From Cohnella abietis (GTDB taxonomy: Bacteria; Bacillota; Bacilli; Paenibacillales; Paenibacillaceae): DNA of 64,000 nucleotides. Made by a program: the position numbers and the translations under genes. The notes beneath the pieces are model-generated. The model did not search any database. It was given only the letters and a program-made list of their open reading frames with translations, and was not told the origin of the DNA. Of this stretch, positions 43,717-51,832 are shown in pieces. Within the stretch, counting starts at the first letter, position 1; each line of letters begins with the position of its first letter. The stretch is taken from contig NZ_AP019400.1 of NCBI RefSeq assembly GCF_004295585.1, positions 4,066,001-4,130,000 on the forward strand. Direction: 5' to 3'.

Positions 43717-44300
43717 GAAGAAAAACGATTATCACTACTGTGGAGTGGTGTATTGCCATCCTACTCGTCTTTCTTTACTTCAAAGAGGGGCACACTATGA
43801 ATGGAAGCTTAACTGCAGCTAAAGCCCATCAGCTGTCTGAAAGAAGCTATCATTATGGTCCCTCCCAAATCGTCAGGGAAGTCCCTTATGGCAAGGATAC
43901 TGTCATTTTTTTAGGTTTATACAAGGATTGGTTTTCTGCGGACACGTCTGTTAAGCAACGGATGGGGTGGTATCCAGGCGGGGGTGTTTCAGGTGTTGCC
44001 ATCGACAAGAGCAAACCGCTTACTTACTTCTGGGAGATCTCACAGCTTAATAAGACGCTCCGACTAGGGAAATTTTTCGGTTATGTTTCCGATCCTAAAA
44101 TCACTACAGTCGTTCTAAACATGGTTTATCTTAACGATAAGCGGGAAGAGTTAAATAAGACCATTGAGCTACGTGAAAGCATTAAGGAAGACCGAATGTT
44201 CTTATTCTTATGGAATGAGCTCGAAAATCAATATCGCTGGAAGTCCATACAAGGAATGGACGACGAGGGAAAGGTTCTGTATGAGTATTCATTTGAGTAG
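43713..44300 (+). CDS. Membrane-anchored protein, unknown
   Basis: 195 residues: hydrophobic segment 8-24, then an outer part with VREVPYGKDTVIFLGLYKDWFSA, a Gly-rich loop and ELENQYRWKSIQGMDDEGK. Similar proteins of about 200 residues occur as orphan genes in Paenibacilli, but I cannot name the family. GGGGGAGG lies before the ATG. Translationally coupled to the preceding gene. Confidence 0.65.
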   Translation: MRRKTIITTVEWCIAILLVFLYFKEGHTMNGSLTAAKAHQLSERSYHYGPSQIVREVPYGKDTVIFLGLYKDWFSADTSVKQRMGWYPGGGVSGVAIDKSKPLTYFWEISQLNKTLRLGKFFGYVSDPKITTVVLNMVYLNDKREELNKTIELRESIKEDRMFLFLWNELENQYRWKSIQGMDDEGKVLYEYSFE

Positions 44301-44304
44301 GTCT

Positions 44305-44347
44305 AAAAAGCCATCAATTCCACGATAGTGTGGGCTTGATGGCTTTT
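44305..44347. terminator. Bidirectional terminator between convergent genes
   Basis: AAAAGCCATCAA pairs with TTGATGGCTTTT; an inner CAC/GTG pair closes the loop. T-runs on both strands. Confidence 0.85.
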
Positions 44348-44371
44348 CTCGTTGAAAAAAACGCTAAAATG

Positions 44372-45367
44372 TTATATCCCAAAGGCTTCAGCAACATGAC
44401 GGTAGGACTGAACTCTTTTGTCAAAATCATGGATATGTGAAACGATCATCAGCTCATCTAGATGCATACGATCCGCATAACGCTTAAGCGCTTCCTTAAC
44501 CTGACCAGGTGTGCCGATGAACCGTCTTGACCGCATCTGCTCAATCATCTGCAGCTCTACTGGTTGATACGGATAGTCTACTGCAGATTGCACCGATGGC
44601 AAGTAGCCAAGCTCCTGTCCGCTTAATAGCTTGAGGAAAAATAGCTCATTGCTCTTAGCGAGAAGACGAGCTTCCTCCTCCGTGTCACTGCAAATAACCA
44701 TAACAGCGGCTAGCGCTTTGGGCTTGCTATTGTAAACCGACGGTCGGAAATAGGCAAAATAATGCTGGAGCGCTTCATCGCCAGCAGCTCCGAAAAACTG
44801 GGCAAAAGCATAAGCAGTCCCCTGCTCTGCCGCTATTTTAGCACTACCGTCGCTGGAGCCAAGCAGCCATAATTCTGGAACCGTTTCTGTCTGTGGGAAT
44901 GCTCGCAATCCTGCAAAACGATGACTAGCCGGGTTCCTATCGTAAAGGTAATCGTTCAAATCCGTCACCTGCTGCGGATACAAATCAATATCTACACGTT
45001 TGTGCTCCTGCAACGCACGAGTCGCGATTGGCATTCCGCCAGGTGCCCGACCAAGGCCGACATCGATGCGACCGGGATGGAGCGCTTCCAACAGCTTGAA
45101 GTTTTCGGCAACTTTATATGAGCTATAATGCGCGAGCATTATTCCACCCGATCCAACCTTTATGGATTCTGTATGGGCGGCGATATGTGCAATGAGAACC
45201 TCTGGACTTGAGGAGGCTAAAGCTTGGGAGCCATGATGCTCAGACACCCAGAAGCGATGATACCCCATCTTCTCCGTTTCTTGGGCAAGCGCAACCGTTT
45301 CATTCAGCGCATCCTTCACGGTTCTTCCTTCATTTACATGGGAATGGTCAAGCACGCTCAATTTCAT
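44372..45367 (-). CDS. LLM-class flavin-dependent oxidoreductase
   Basis: A 331-residue luciferase-like monooxygenase (TIM barrel, FMNH2). Family text: GYHRFWVSEHHG near 36, IKVGSGGIMLAHYS near 70, HPGRIDVGLGRAPG near 96 and the late FIGTPGQVKEALKRY. The group includes MsnO8-like enzymes; substrate unknown. The C-terminal end is standard. Single gene with its own terminator. Confidence 0.9.
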   Translation of the reverse strand: MKLSVLDHSHVNEGRTVKDALNETVALAQETEKMGYHRFWVSEHHGSQALASSSPEVLIAHIAAHTESIKVGSGGIMLAHYSSYKVAENFKLLEALHPGRIDVGLGRAPGGMPIATRALQEHKRVDIDLYPQQVTDLNDYLYDRNPASHRFAGLRAFPQTETVPELWLLGSSDGSAKIAAEQGTAYAFAQFFGAAGDEALQHYFAYFRPSVYNSKPKALAAVMVICSDTEEEARLLAKSNELFFLKLLSGQELGYLPSVQSAVDYPYQPVELQMIEQMRSRRFIGTPGQVKEALKRYADRMHLDELMIVSHIHDFDKRVQSYRHVAEAFGI

Positions 45368-45409
45368 CGCTGTCTAACGCCCCTTTCTCCGTCGACCTAA
45401 TTATACAAG

Positions 45410-45453
45410 CATAAACGGCTGACGCCGTCCTTTCACGGCGTTCAACGTTTATG
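45410..45453. other. Nested hairpin upstream of the LLM gene
   Basis: CATAAACG and CGTTTATG form the outer arms and GACGCCGT/ACGGCGTT the inner arms. It lies between the LLM start (45367) and the ppaC terminator, so it may be a leader structure or a bidirectional stop without T-run. Confidence 0.45.
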
Positions 45454-45506
45454 TCGAGCGATCAGATGAGTATAAAGACATTGAAATTTATACTTTCTGA
45501 TCGTAC

Positions 45507-45535
45507 AAAAAAGCCCGCAGCAAAGCGCGGGCTCT
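45507..45535 (-). terminator. Intrinsic terminator after ppaC
   Basis: Minus strand GAGCCCGCGC-TTTGCT-GCGGGCTTTTTT; stem of seven to eight pairs with T6, ten bases past the stop codon. Confidence 0.88.
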
Positions 45536-45545
45536 CATCATCAAA

Positions 45546-46478
45546 TTAACGTTTGTTGAAGATGTCCGTGAGAACAGGTACGATTTGTGATTTACGTGAA
45601 ACAACGCCTTTAAGCACTGCTTTGTTGTCTTGAAGCTTAACATTGTAAGCTTGCTCTACAGCATCAGCTGCACGGCCAATAGCAAGACCAACAGAATCGT
45701 TGTTCAGAATGTCCGTCACGACGAACAAGAACAGATCCAATCCTTTTTCACTAATGATAGCTGTAAGAGCATCTTCTAGCTCAGCTTGCTTGGACAGAAC
45801 ATCATTCACATCCACAGCATTAACTTGAGCAATTTCTACCTTTGCGCTACCCATTTGGAATTCTTTTGCATCCAAGGAGATAAGCTGAGCAATGGTTTTG
45901 TCGCTAAGATCAGCGCCCGCTTTCAGCATATCCAATCCGTAGCTATCTGCGTCAACGCCAGCAATTTCTGCTAGCTCACGAGCAGCAGCAACGTCTTGTG
46001 CTGTGCAGGTAGGTGATTTGAACAACAAGGAATCGGAGATGATTGCAGAAAGCATCAACCCAGCAATTTCTTTAGGGATAGATTTTCCGTTTTCTTTGTA
46101 GAGCTTATTAAGAATAGTCGCAGTACAGCCAACTGGTTCAGCACGGTAATAAAGTGGAGCGCTTGTCTCGAAATTAGCAATGCGGTGGTGGTCGATAACC
46201 TCCAGCACAGTAACTTGATCGATATCAGACACGCTTTGTTGACGTTCATTGTGATCCACGAGAATAACGCCTTTAACTTCATTAGCAACCGTCTCAACAA
46301 GACGTGGTGCTTGAACGCCGAATTTATCAAGCGCGAATTGCGTTTCACCGCTAATAGAGCCTAGACGTACAGCTTCAACGTCTTCTCCTAGCTGTTTCTT
46401 CAAATCCGCATAGGCAATGGCGGAACAAATCGTATCCGTATCCGGATTTTTGTGACCGAAGATCAATACTTTGCTCAT
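45546..46478 (-). CDS. ppaC: Manganese-dependent inorganic pyrophosphatase
   Basis: A DHH-family enzyme of 310 residues that hydrolyses pyrophosphate. Motifs: FGHKNPDTDTICSAIAYA at 6-23, VDHNE near 71, EVIDHHRIANF near 93 (DHH), SDSLLFKSPT near 148, and the C-terminal DHHA2 SRKSQIVPVL. The frame can start at 46493, but AGGAG lies seven bases before the ATG at 46478, matching the usual MSKVLIFGHKNPD start. Confidence 0.95.
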   Translation of the reverse strand: MSKVLIFGHKNPDTDTICSAIAYADLKKQLGEDVEAVRLGSISGETQFALDKFGVQAPRLVETVANEVKGVILVDHNERQQSVSDIDQVTVLEVIDHHRIANFETSAPLYYRAEPVGCTATILNKLYKENGKSIPKEIAGLMLSAIISDSLLFKSPTCTAQDVAAARELAEIAGVDADSYGLDMLKAGADLSDKTIAQLISLDAKEFQMGSAKVEIAQVNAVDVNDVLSKQAELEDALTAIISEKGLDLFLFVVTDILNNDSVGLAIGRAADAVEQAYNVKLQDNKAVLKGVVSRKSQIVPVLTDIFNKR

Positions 46479-46628
46479 TTTCTTGCTCCTCATCTATTAT
46501 TTTGGCGAGAAAAGTATAACTCAAATGGATAGGTATAATCAAGAAAAATGGCAATCTATTCATAATCTATTCCGATAGGCATACAGAAATTTTGCTCTAC
46601 TTAATCATGAAAATCCGTATTTCAGGCT

Positions 46629-47156
46629 TCAATGCCTTCCCGCGCTCTCCAAACTAAGCAGCTGCTGCTTCATCGGAATTCCGCCTCGATAGCCTGTCAT
46701 TCCGCCATTTTTACCAATAATCCGATGGCAGGGTGCGACGATTAATACGGGATTTTTGCCGATTGCTGAGCCAACTGCTCTTACTGATTTCGGGTTGTGA
46801 AGAATTTGTGCCACATCGAGATAGCTCACTGTTTGACCATAAGGCACTTGGCTCATCGCATCCCATACTGAACGCTGGAACGGAGTGCCCTGCAAATCCA
46901 AAGGTAGAGAAAATGAAGTTCGCTCCCCTTCCAAATACTCCTTCAGCTGTCGATGATACGGCTCCATGTGGGCTTCATCCTGAACCCATTCATAGCTCGG
47001 ATAGCTTTTCTTAGCCCAATCCTTAACCACCTGCAATGACTGTTCCCATGAACCGACGTAGCACAGACCCTGCGAGGTAGCTGCAATAACCAGTTGTTCG
47101 GAGCCCTGCGTTAGATATGTCCAGTATAGGTAAGGAGCTTCTCCTTTATTCTCCAT
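46629..47156 (-). CDS. ogt: Methylated-DNA--protein-cysteine methyltransferase
   Basis: Removes the methyl from O6-methylguanine onto its own Cys. Active site VAPCHRIIGKNG near 140, helix-turn-helix GQTVSYLDVAQILHNPKSVRAV near 106. 175 residues from the ATG at 47156, which has GGAGGTG six bases ahead; the upstream ATG lies within that site. Overlaps the end of adaA by 11 bases, as expected of an adaA-adaB operon, so adaB is an equally good name. Confidence 0.92.
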   Translation of the reverse strand: MENKGEAPYLYWTYLTQGSEQLVIAATSQGLCYVGSWEQSLQVVKDWAKKSYPSYEWVQDEAHMEPYHRQLKEYLEGERTSFSLPLDLQGTPFQRSVWDAMSQVPYGQTVSYLDVAQILHNPKSVRAVGSAIGKNPVLIVAPCHRIIGKNGGMTGYRGGIPMKQQLLSLESAGRH

Positions 47157-47721
47157 TCGGTGCACCTCCATTTGTTAATAAGTCTCTATTGTTTTTGCGA
47201 TATAAGGACGGCGAGCATCCGACTCGACTTAGAAATTGGGTTGAAAAATGTGACGTGTTCGGTATCCCGACTGCGAGGGCGATTTCCGTTACGGAGAGAG
47301 TCGTATTCAAAAGTAGCTCGCGCGCTTTAGATATTCTTGTTTGAAGAAGATATTCAGCCGGCGAAACGCCCTGAATTCTTTTGAATGTGCGTTGAAGGTG
47401 ATAGGGACTCCCATGAAAGATTTCGGCAAGCTTACCAAGCGTCAGCGGCTCCGCAAAGCGTGATTCAATGACTTGAATCATCTGCATTACCCATTCTTCA
47501 TTAGGCAGCCTCCCGCCATCTGGCTTACACCGCTTGCAGGGTCGGAAGCTTGCTGATAAAGCCTCTGCACTATTTTGAAATAACCTAACATTCGATCTTA
47601 CGGGTACTCGTGATTTACATGAGGGTCGACAGAAAATGCCCGTTGTCATGACTCCATAATAAAATTTACCGTCATATGAGGCATCGTTCAGGACGATTGC
47701 CTGCCACAATTCATCATTCAT
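47146..47721 (-). CDS. adaA: AdaA-type methylphosphotriester repair and activator protein
   Basis: A 191-residue switch of the adaptive response: the N-terminal domain takes a methyl from DNA phosphotriesters on a zinc-bound Cys and then activates transcription. Four Cys ligands: FCRPSC near 30-35 and CKRCKP near 62-65. Two AraC-type helix-turn-helices cover 85-180 (LTLGKLAEIFHGSPYHLQRT; SVTEIALAVGI). GGAGGTG precedes the ATG. Divergent from alkA with an Ada-box-like site between. Confidence 0.93.
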   Translation of the reverse strand: MNDELWQAIVLNDASYDGKFYYGVMTTGIFCRPSCKSRVPVRSNVRLFQNSAEALSASFRPCKRCKPDGGRLPNEEWVMQMIQVIESRFAEPLTLGKLAEIFHGSPYHLQRTFKRIQGVSPAEYLLQTRISKARELLLNTTLSVTEIALAVGIPNTSHFSTQFLSRVGCSPSLYRKNNRDLLTNGGAPNGE

Positions 47722-47781
47722 CCTGTCACCTCCACATTCAGTATACCCCGAACGATTCGTACATGTTAGCTATTAGAGATG

Positions 47782-47794
47782 AAAGCGCAAGATT
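47782..47794 (+). promoter_or_regulatory. Ada-box-like operator between adaA and alkA
   Basis: AAAGCGCAAGATT. Its first eight bases equal the Ada box AAAGCGCA of the E. coli ada promoter. It lies about 45 bases before a TAGAAT -10-like element for alkA (47834-47839) and, in the other direction, upstream of TATACT (47740-47745) for adaA. Both promoters lack good -35 boxes, as activated promoters do. Confidence 0.6.
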
Positions 47795-47864
47795 ACCAAA
47801 GTGAGTGGGGGAGATTTTATGGTACAACTAGTTTAGAATGATGTCATTGAAGGAGGTGTCCGGA

Positions 47865-48761
47865 ATGAGTCAAATAATAAAAATCCCCGTCCCTACAGAA
47901 TTCTTATTTTCCGTCAACTTAGATTACTTATCCCGTTCGCCCGATGAATGCTTGTACCAAATACGCGAGGATAAGCTATATAAGGCTATTCTAGTTGGGG
48001 ACTCTACGGCTTTGTTTGAAGTTAGCGAGGAAAATAACTGTCTAGTCATTCGGTCCATTGAGGAAAATGTAGCTTGGAGCATCGAGGTACAGGAAGCGAT
48101 TATCGCCTACGTTAGGGAGTGGTTCGATCTCGATAACGATTTGGCTCCGTTCTACCTCATGTCAGGGCAAGATGCCGTATTACAAGGTGTTGTTGCTCGA
48201 TTGTACGGACTTCGAAATATGGGTATACCCGATTTGTTCGAGGCATTGTGCTGGGGCATTATTGGTCAACAAATTAATTTGGCTTTTGCCTATACCCTTA
48301 AGCGACGCTTCGTTGAAACATTCGGGAAGCCGGTAAAGGCTGGCGAACACACTTATTGGTTATTTCCGACTCCTCAGGATATCGCTAAGCTAACTGTTGA
48401 TGATATAGCTGCATTGAAAATGACCTCCAAAAAGTCCGAGTATCTTATCGGGGTTGCCCAGCTTATAGTCGATGGTCGGATAAGTAAGGAAGGTCTATTG
48501 GAAGCAGACAGCTTCAAAACAGCCGAAAAAATGCTTGTGTCGATACGCGGAATAGGCCCTTGGACTGCGAATTATGTGCTCATGAGATGCTTGAGATATC
48601 CTGCCGCCTTCCCGATTGACGATGTAGGCCTTCACAATGCCATTAAATCCGTCCTAGAGCTTCAACAGAAACCAACCGTCTCGCAAATCAAAGAGCTTGC
48701 AATCGGCTGGACGAATTGGGAAGCTTACGCTACCTTCTATCTGTGGCGTGTCCTGTATTGA
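47865..48761 (+). CDS. alkA: DNA-3-methyladenine glycosylase, AlkA-type
   Basis: An HhH-GPD base-excision enzyme of 298 residues that removes alkylated purines. The helix-hairpin-helix and catalytic Asp are in SIRGIGPWTANYVLMRC and FPIDDVGLHNAI (about 224-255); EALCWGIIGQQINLAFA near 145 is the family helix. An N-terminal AlkA-like domain (1-125) is present. AAGGAGG precedes the ATG at 47865; an earlier ATG at 47838 has no site. Divergent from adaA-ogt, forming one repair locus. Confidence 0.92.
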   Translation: MSQIIKIPVPTEFLFSVNLDYLSRSPDECLYQIREDKLYKAILVGDSTALFEVSEENNCLVIRSIEENVAWSIEVQEAIIAYVREWFDLDNDLAPFYLMSGQDAVLQGVVARLYGLRNMGIPDLFEALCWGIIGQQINLAFAYTLKRRFVETFGKPVKAGEHTYWLFPTPQDIAKLTVDDIAALKMTSKKSEYLIGVAQLIVDGRISKEGLLEADSFKTAEKMLVSIRGIGPWTANYVLMRCLRYPAAFPIDDVGLHNAIKSVLELQQKPTVSQIKELAIGWTNWEAYATFYLWRVLY

Positions 48762-48777
48762 TGTTTCAGAAATGTCG

Positions 48778-48822
48778 AAAAGCCTGCAAAACCACGTCTT
48801 CAGGTGGCTTTGCAGGCTTTTT
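48778..48822 (+). terminator. Intrinsic terminator after alkA
   Basis: AAAAGCCTGCAAAACCAC pairs with GGTGGCTTTGCAGGCTTTTT with T5. Short TTATGTGG direct repeats follow before msrAB ends. Confidence 0.85.
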
Positions 48823-48856
48823 GGTTATATGGTTATGTGGTTATGTGGATATACTA

Positions 48857-49834
48857 TTAATCGTCTATTTCCGGTAAATACCGTCCATAGCCCTCTTGCT
48901 CCAGCTGATCCTTCGGGATAAACCTAAGCGAAGCAGAGTTGATGCAGTAGCGAAGTCCGCCCGGCTTCGGTCCATCATTGAACACATGTCCTAGATGGGA
49001 GTCCGCTTCTCTGCTTCTTACCTCTGTCCTTAGCATGCCATGACTAACATCCTGATGTTCATGAATATTGCCGTCATGTAACGGCTTCGAGAAGCTAGGC
49101 CAGCCACAGCCGGCGTCGAATTGATCACGTGAGCTGAATAGCGGCTCCCCTGATACAATATCCACATACAGTCCCTGCTCCGTATTATTATAAAATTCAT
49201 TGCGGAAAGGGTGCTCAGTAGCATTGTTCTGAGTGACCTCGAATTGAATAGGAGTTAGACGCTTACGCAGCTCTTCCTTATCTTTTTCAGTGTTCCAGCT
49301 CTTTTTGATGAATGCGTCTCTGCCCGAACCACTGCGGTAGGACTTGTATCTCAGCGGATTTTTATGATGATAATCCTGATGATAATCCTCTGCCGCATAG
49401 AATACTTCAGCAGGTTCAAGTGTGACAGCAATCGGCTTATCAAATCTTCCACTATTCTGTAAAGCTTCTTTAGAAGCTAACGCTTCCTCATGCTGCTTCT
49501 CATTGTGATAGAAAATGGCTGGTCGGTAGGACGAGCCTCTATCGTGGAATTGTCCGCCACCATCGGTCGGATCAACTGAGCGCCAGTAAATATCGAGAAG
49601 CTTACTGTATGGGAATAATTCTGGATCGAACGTAATTTGCACTGCTTCTGCATGACCTGTTGTCTCCGAGCATACTTCTTCGTACGTTGGATTAACTGTA
49701 TGTCCTCCCGTATAGCCTGAGACGACTTTTAGAATACCCGGAAGCTCCTCGAAAGGTGTAACCATACACCAGAAGCAGCCTCCGGCGAATGTAGCGAGTT
49801 GCGCTCCGACTTTGTTGTTATCGTTATTTTCCAT
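48857..49834 (-). CDS. msrAB: Bifunctional methionine sulfoxide reductase MsrAB
   Basis: A fusion of 325 residues reducing both methionine-S- and R-sulfoxide. MsrA part (10-165): catalytic GGCFWC near 19, SGYTGG, ITFDPELFPYSKLLDIYW. MsrB part (180-310): CGWPSFSKPL with metal-less or metal-binding Cys context, SHLGHVFNDGP and catalytic RYCINSASLRF. GAGGAG precedes the ATG at 49834, while the ATG at 49852 overlaps that site. Guards proteins from oxidation in the cytoplasm. Confidence 0.94.
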   Translation of the reverse strand: MENNDNNKVGAQLATFAGGCFWCMVTPFEELPGILKVVSGYTGGHTVNPTYEEVCSETTGHAEAVQITFDPELFPYSKLLDIYWRSVDPTDGGGQFHDRGSSYRPAIFYHNEKQHEEALASKEALQNSGRFDKPIAVTLEPAEVFYAAEDYHQDYHHKNPLRYKSYRSGSGRDAFIKKSWNTEKDKEELRKRLTPIQFEVTQNNATEHPFRNEFYNNTEQGLYVDIVSGEPLFSSRDQFDAGCGWPSFSKPLHDGNIHEHQDVSHGMLRTEVRSREADSHLGHVFNDGPKPGGLRYCINSASLRFIPKDQLEQEGYGRYLPEIDD

Positions 49835-50059
49835 ATAAAGTCTCCTCTCCATTTACAATTAAACATGTCGTATTATTCTATTGTAATCATAAATCACTCT
49901 CGTTTCCAATGAGGAAGCTAAAAGTTATTCATTTTCAGTTCAGTGATACGAATTATTTTAGCACAAAAAGCGGATTGGTTGATCCAACTTTAGCATTATC
50001 GATTATGATAGAAGTAATTGTTACTGATTCGATTGAAGTTTATTTAGGGGGAAAATAGC

Positions 50060-50905
50060 ATGAGCTGCAGCAATATGGAATGGGTTTGTGCGGACGGTAC
50101 TCGAATGTTTGCTTGCGAATGGACGCCGGATACACGGGGAGAAGCCCGGGCGGTTATCGGTCTCGTTCACGGGATGGGTGAGCACATGGGCCGTTATGCG
50201 CACGTGGCGGAAATGTTCAATTCAGAGGGCTATCCCGTATTGGGATTTGACCAAAGGGGTCATGGTAAAACAGCTGGCAAGCGTGGTCATGTTTCTTCCT
50301 ATGATGGGCTGCTTGAAGGTGTGGATTTATTAGTCGCTGAGGCACAACGTAAGTATCCGGGTGTCCCTCTATTCTTATACGGTCATAGCATGGGCGGAAA
50401 TGTTACACTCAATTACTTATTAAAAAGACAGCCAAAGCTTGCTGGAGCCATCGTCACTGGCCCGTGGTTGAAATTGGCATTCAAGCCCCCTTCCCTGCAA
50501 GCCACAATTGGTAAAATAATTGAAAGAATTTACCCCAAATATACGAACAATCGCCCGATGGTTGCGGAAAGTCTTACCACTGATCCGGAGATGATCAAGC
50601 GATATGTAAGCGATCAGCTCGGGCATGGTCAAATTACCGCGAAGTTTTTCTTTGGTGTACAAAGAGCCGGCCTTTGGGCATTAAATCATGCTCAGGACTT
50701 GAAGGTTCCTTTGCTACTCATGCACGGAGGCGATGACCGCGTAACCTCAATCCATGCCAGCCTACAATTTGCGGAGCACACGAAAGCTCTAACCACTTGG
50801 CTAGAATGGCCCGGCTACAAGCACGAGCTACATAACGAAACAGGACGGGAAGAAGTCTTCGCCGTCATCCGTGACTGGCTAAACAAGCAACTGGCCGACC
50901 AGTAG
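50060..50905 (+). CDS. Alpha/beta hydrolase, lysophospholipase/monoacylglycerol lipase-like
   Basis: A 281-residue serine hydrolase. Oxyanion loop LVHGMGEHMGRY near 34, DQRGHGKTAGKRGH near 64, nucleophile GHSMGG near 105, Asp in HGGDDRVTS near 228 and His in GYKHELHNE near 257. This text marks the Hydrolase_4 (MGL) family. AGGGGG precedes the ATG. Array C begins just after the stop. Confidence 0.92.
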   Translation: MSCSNMEWVCADGTRMFACEWTPDTRGEARAVIGLVHGMGEHMGRYAHVAEMFNSEGYPVLGFDQRGHGKTAGKRGHVSSYDGLLEGVDLLVAEAQRKYPGVPLFLYGHSMGGNVTLNYLLKRQPKLAGAIVTGPWLKLAFKPPSLQATIGKIIERIYPKYTNNRPMVAESLTTDPEMIKRYVSDQLGHGQITAKFFFGVQRAGLWALNHAQDLKVPLLLMHGGDDRVTSIHASLQFAEHTKALTTWLEWPGYKHELHNETGREEVFAVIRDWLNKQLADQ

Positions 50906-50924
50906 CGGAGAATTGAGCAGAGGT

Positions 50925-51750
50925 GCCGACTATCTACTCTCCAATACGCGCCTCTACTAGGGAGTTAGTCGGCCTCTCCGCCTATCTTCTCTTCAAAACG
51001 CGCCTCTGCTAGGGAGTTAATCGGCCTCTCCGCCTATCTACTCTCCAATTCGCATCTCTCCTTCGGATTTAGTCGGTCCCTCCGCCTATCTACTCTCCAA
51101 TACGCGCCTCTACTGGGGATTTAGTCGGTCCCTCCGCTTATCTTCCCTCCAATACGTGCCTCTACTGGGGATTTAGTCGGTCTCGCCGCTTATCTCCTTC
51201 ATCAAACCGTTCCGCTGATGGGAATTAATCGGTGCCTCCGCCTATCTTCCTTCCAATATGTGCCTCTACTGGGGATTTAGTCGGTGCCTCCGCCTATCTA
51301 CTCCACCACACTACGCAGCTACTGGGAATTAGTCGGTCTCTCCGCTTATCTTCCCTCCAATACGTGCCTCTACTGGGAATTAGTCGGTCTCTCCGCCTAT
51401 CTATTCTCCATTACGCGCCTCTACTGGGGAGTTAGTCTGTCCCTCCGCCTATCTGCTCTCCAATACGCGCCGCTGATGCGAATTAGTCGGTCTCTCCGCT
51501 TATCTTCTCTCCAATACGCATCTCTTCTGCGGAGTTAGTCGGCCTCTCCGCTTATCTTCTCTCCAATACGCGCCTCTACTACGGATTTAGTCGGTCCCTC
51601 CGCTTATCTACTCTCCAAAGCGCGCCTCTACTACGGATTTAGTCGGTCCCTCCGCTTATCTCTTTCCAAAACGTCCCGCTGCTTGGGATTTAGTCGGTCC
51701 CTCCGCCTATCTCCTTCACCACACCGCATCTCTCCTGCGGGTTTAGTCCG
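50925..51750 (+). repeat. 52-bp tandem array (array C), about 16 copies
   Basis: The core TTAGTCGG (TTAATCGG in two copies) begins at 50965, 51017, 51069, 51121, 51173, 51225, 51277, 51329, 51380, 51432, 51483, 51535, 51587, 51639, 51690 and 51743: spacing 51-53, mostly 52. Each unit continues with TCCCTCCGCCTATCTACTCTCC and a CGCGCCTCTACTGGGGA-like end; copies differ by up to a quarter of the bases. The first copy is partial. No unique spacers, so not CRISPR. Fills the whole gap between the hydrolase gene and the terminator at 51757; no real gene lies in it. Confidence 0.93.
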
Positions 51751-51756
51751 AGCGCC

Positions 51757-51804
51757 CAAAAAAAATAAGCTGCCCAAAAGTCGTCGCTTCTGGGACAGCT
51801 TATT
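51757..51804 (-). terminator. Intrinsic terminator after the GH10-like gene
   Basis: Minus strand AATAAGCTGTCCCAGAAG pairs with CTTTTGGGCAGCTTATT, then T8. It also marks the end of array C. Confidence 0.88.
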
Positions 51805-51832
51805 CGTATTAGTATTCTCCTCACTAAATCTC

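Noticed and set aside
50925..51750. Array C as a CRISPR array
   Set aside because: Whole units drift together with no conserved repeat alternating with unique spacers, and no cas genes are present.
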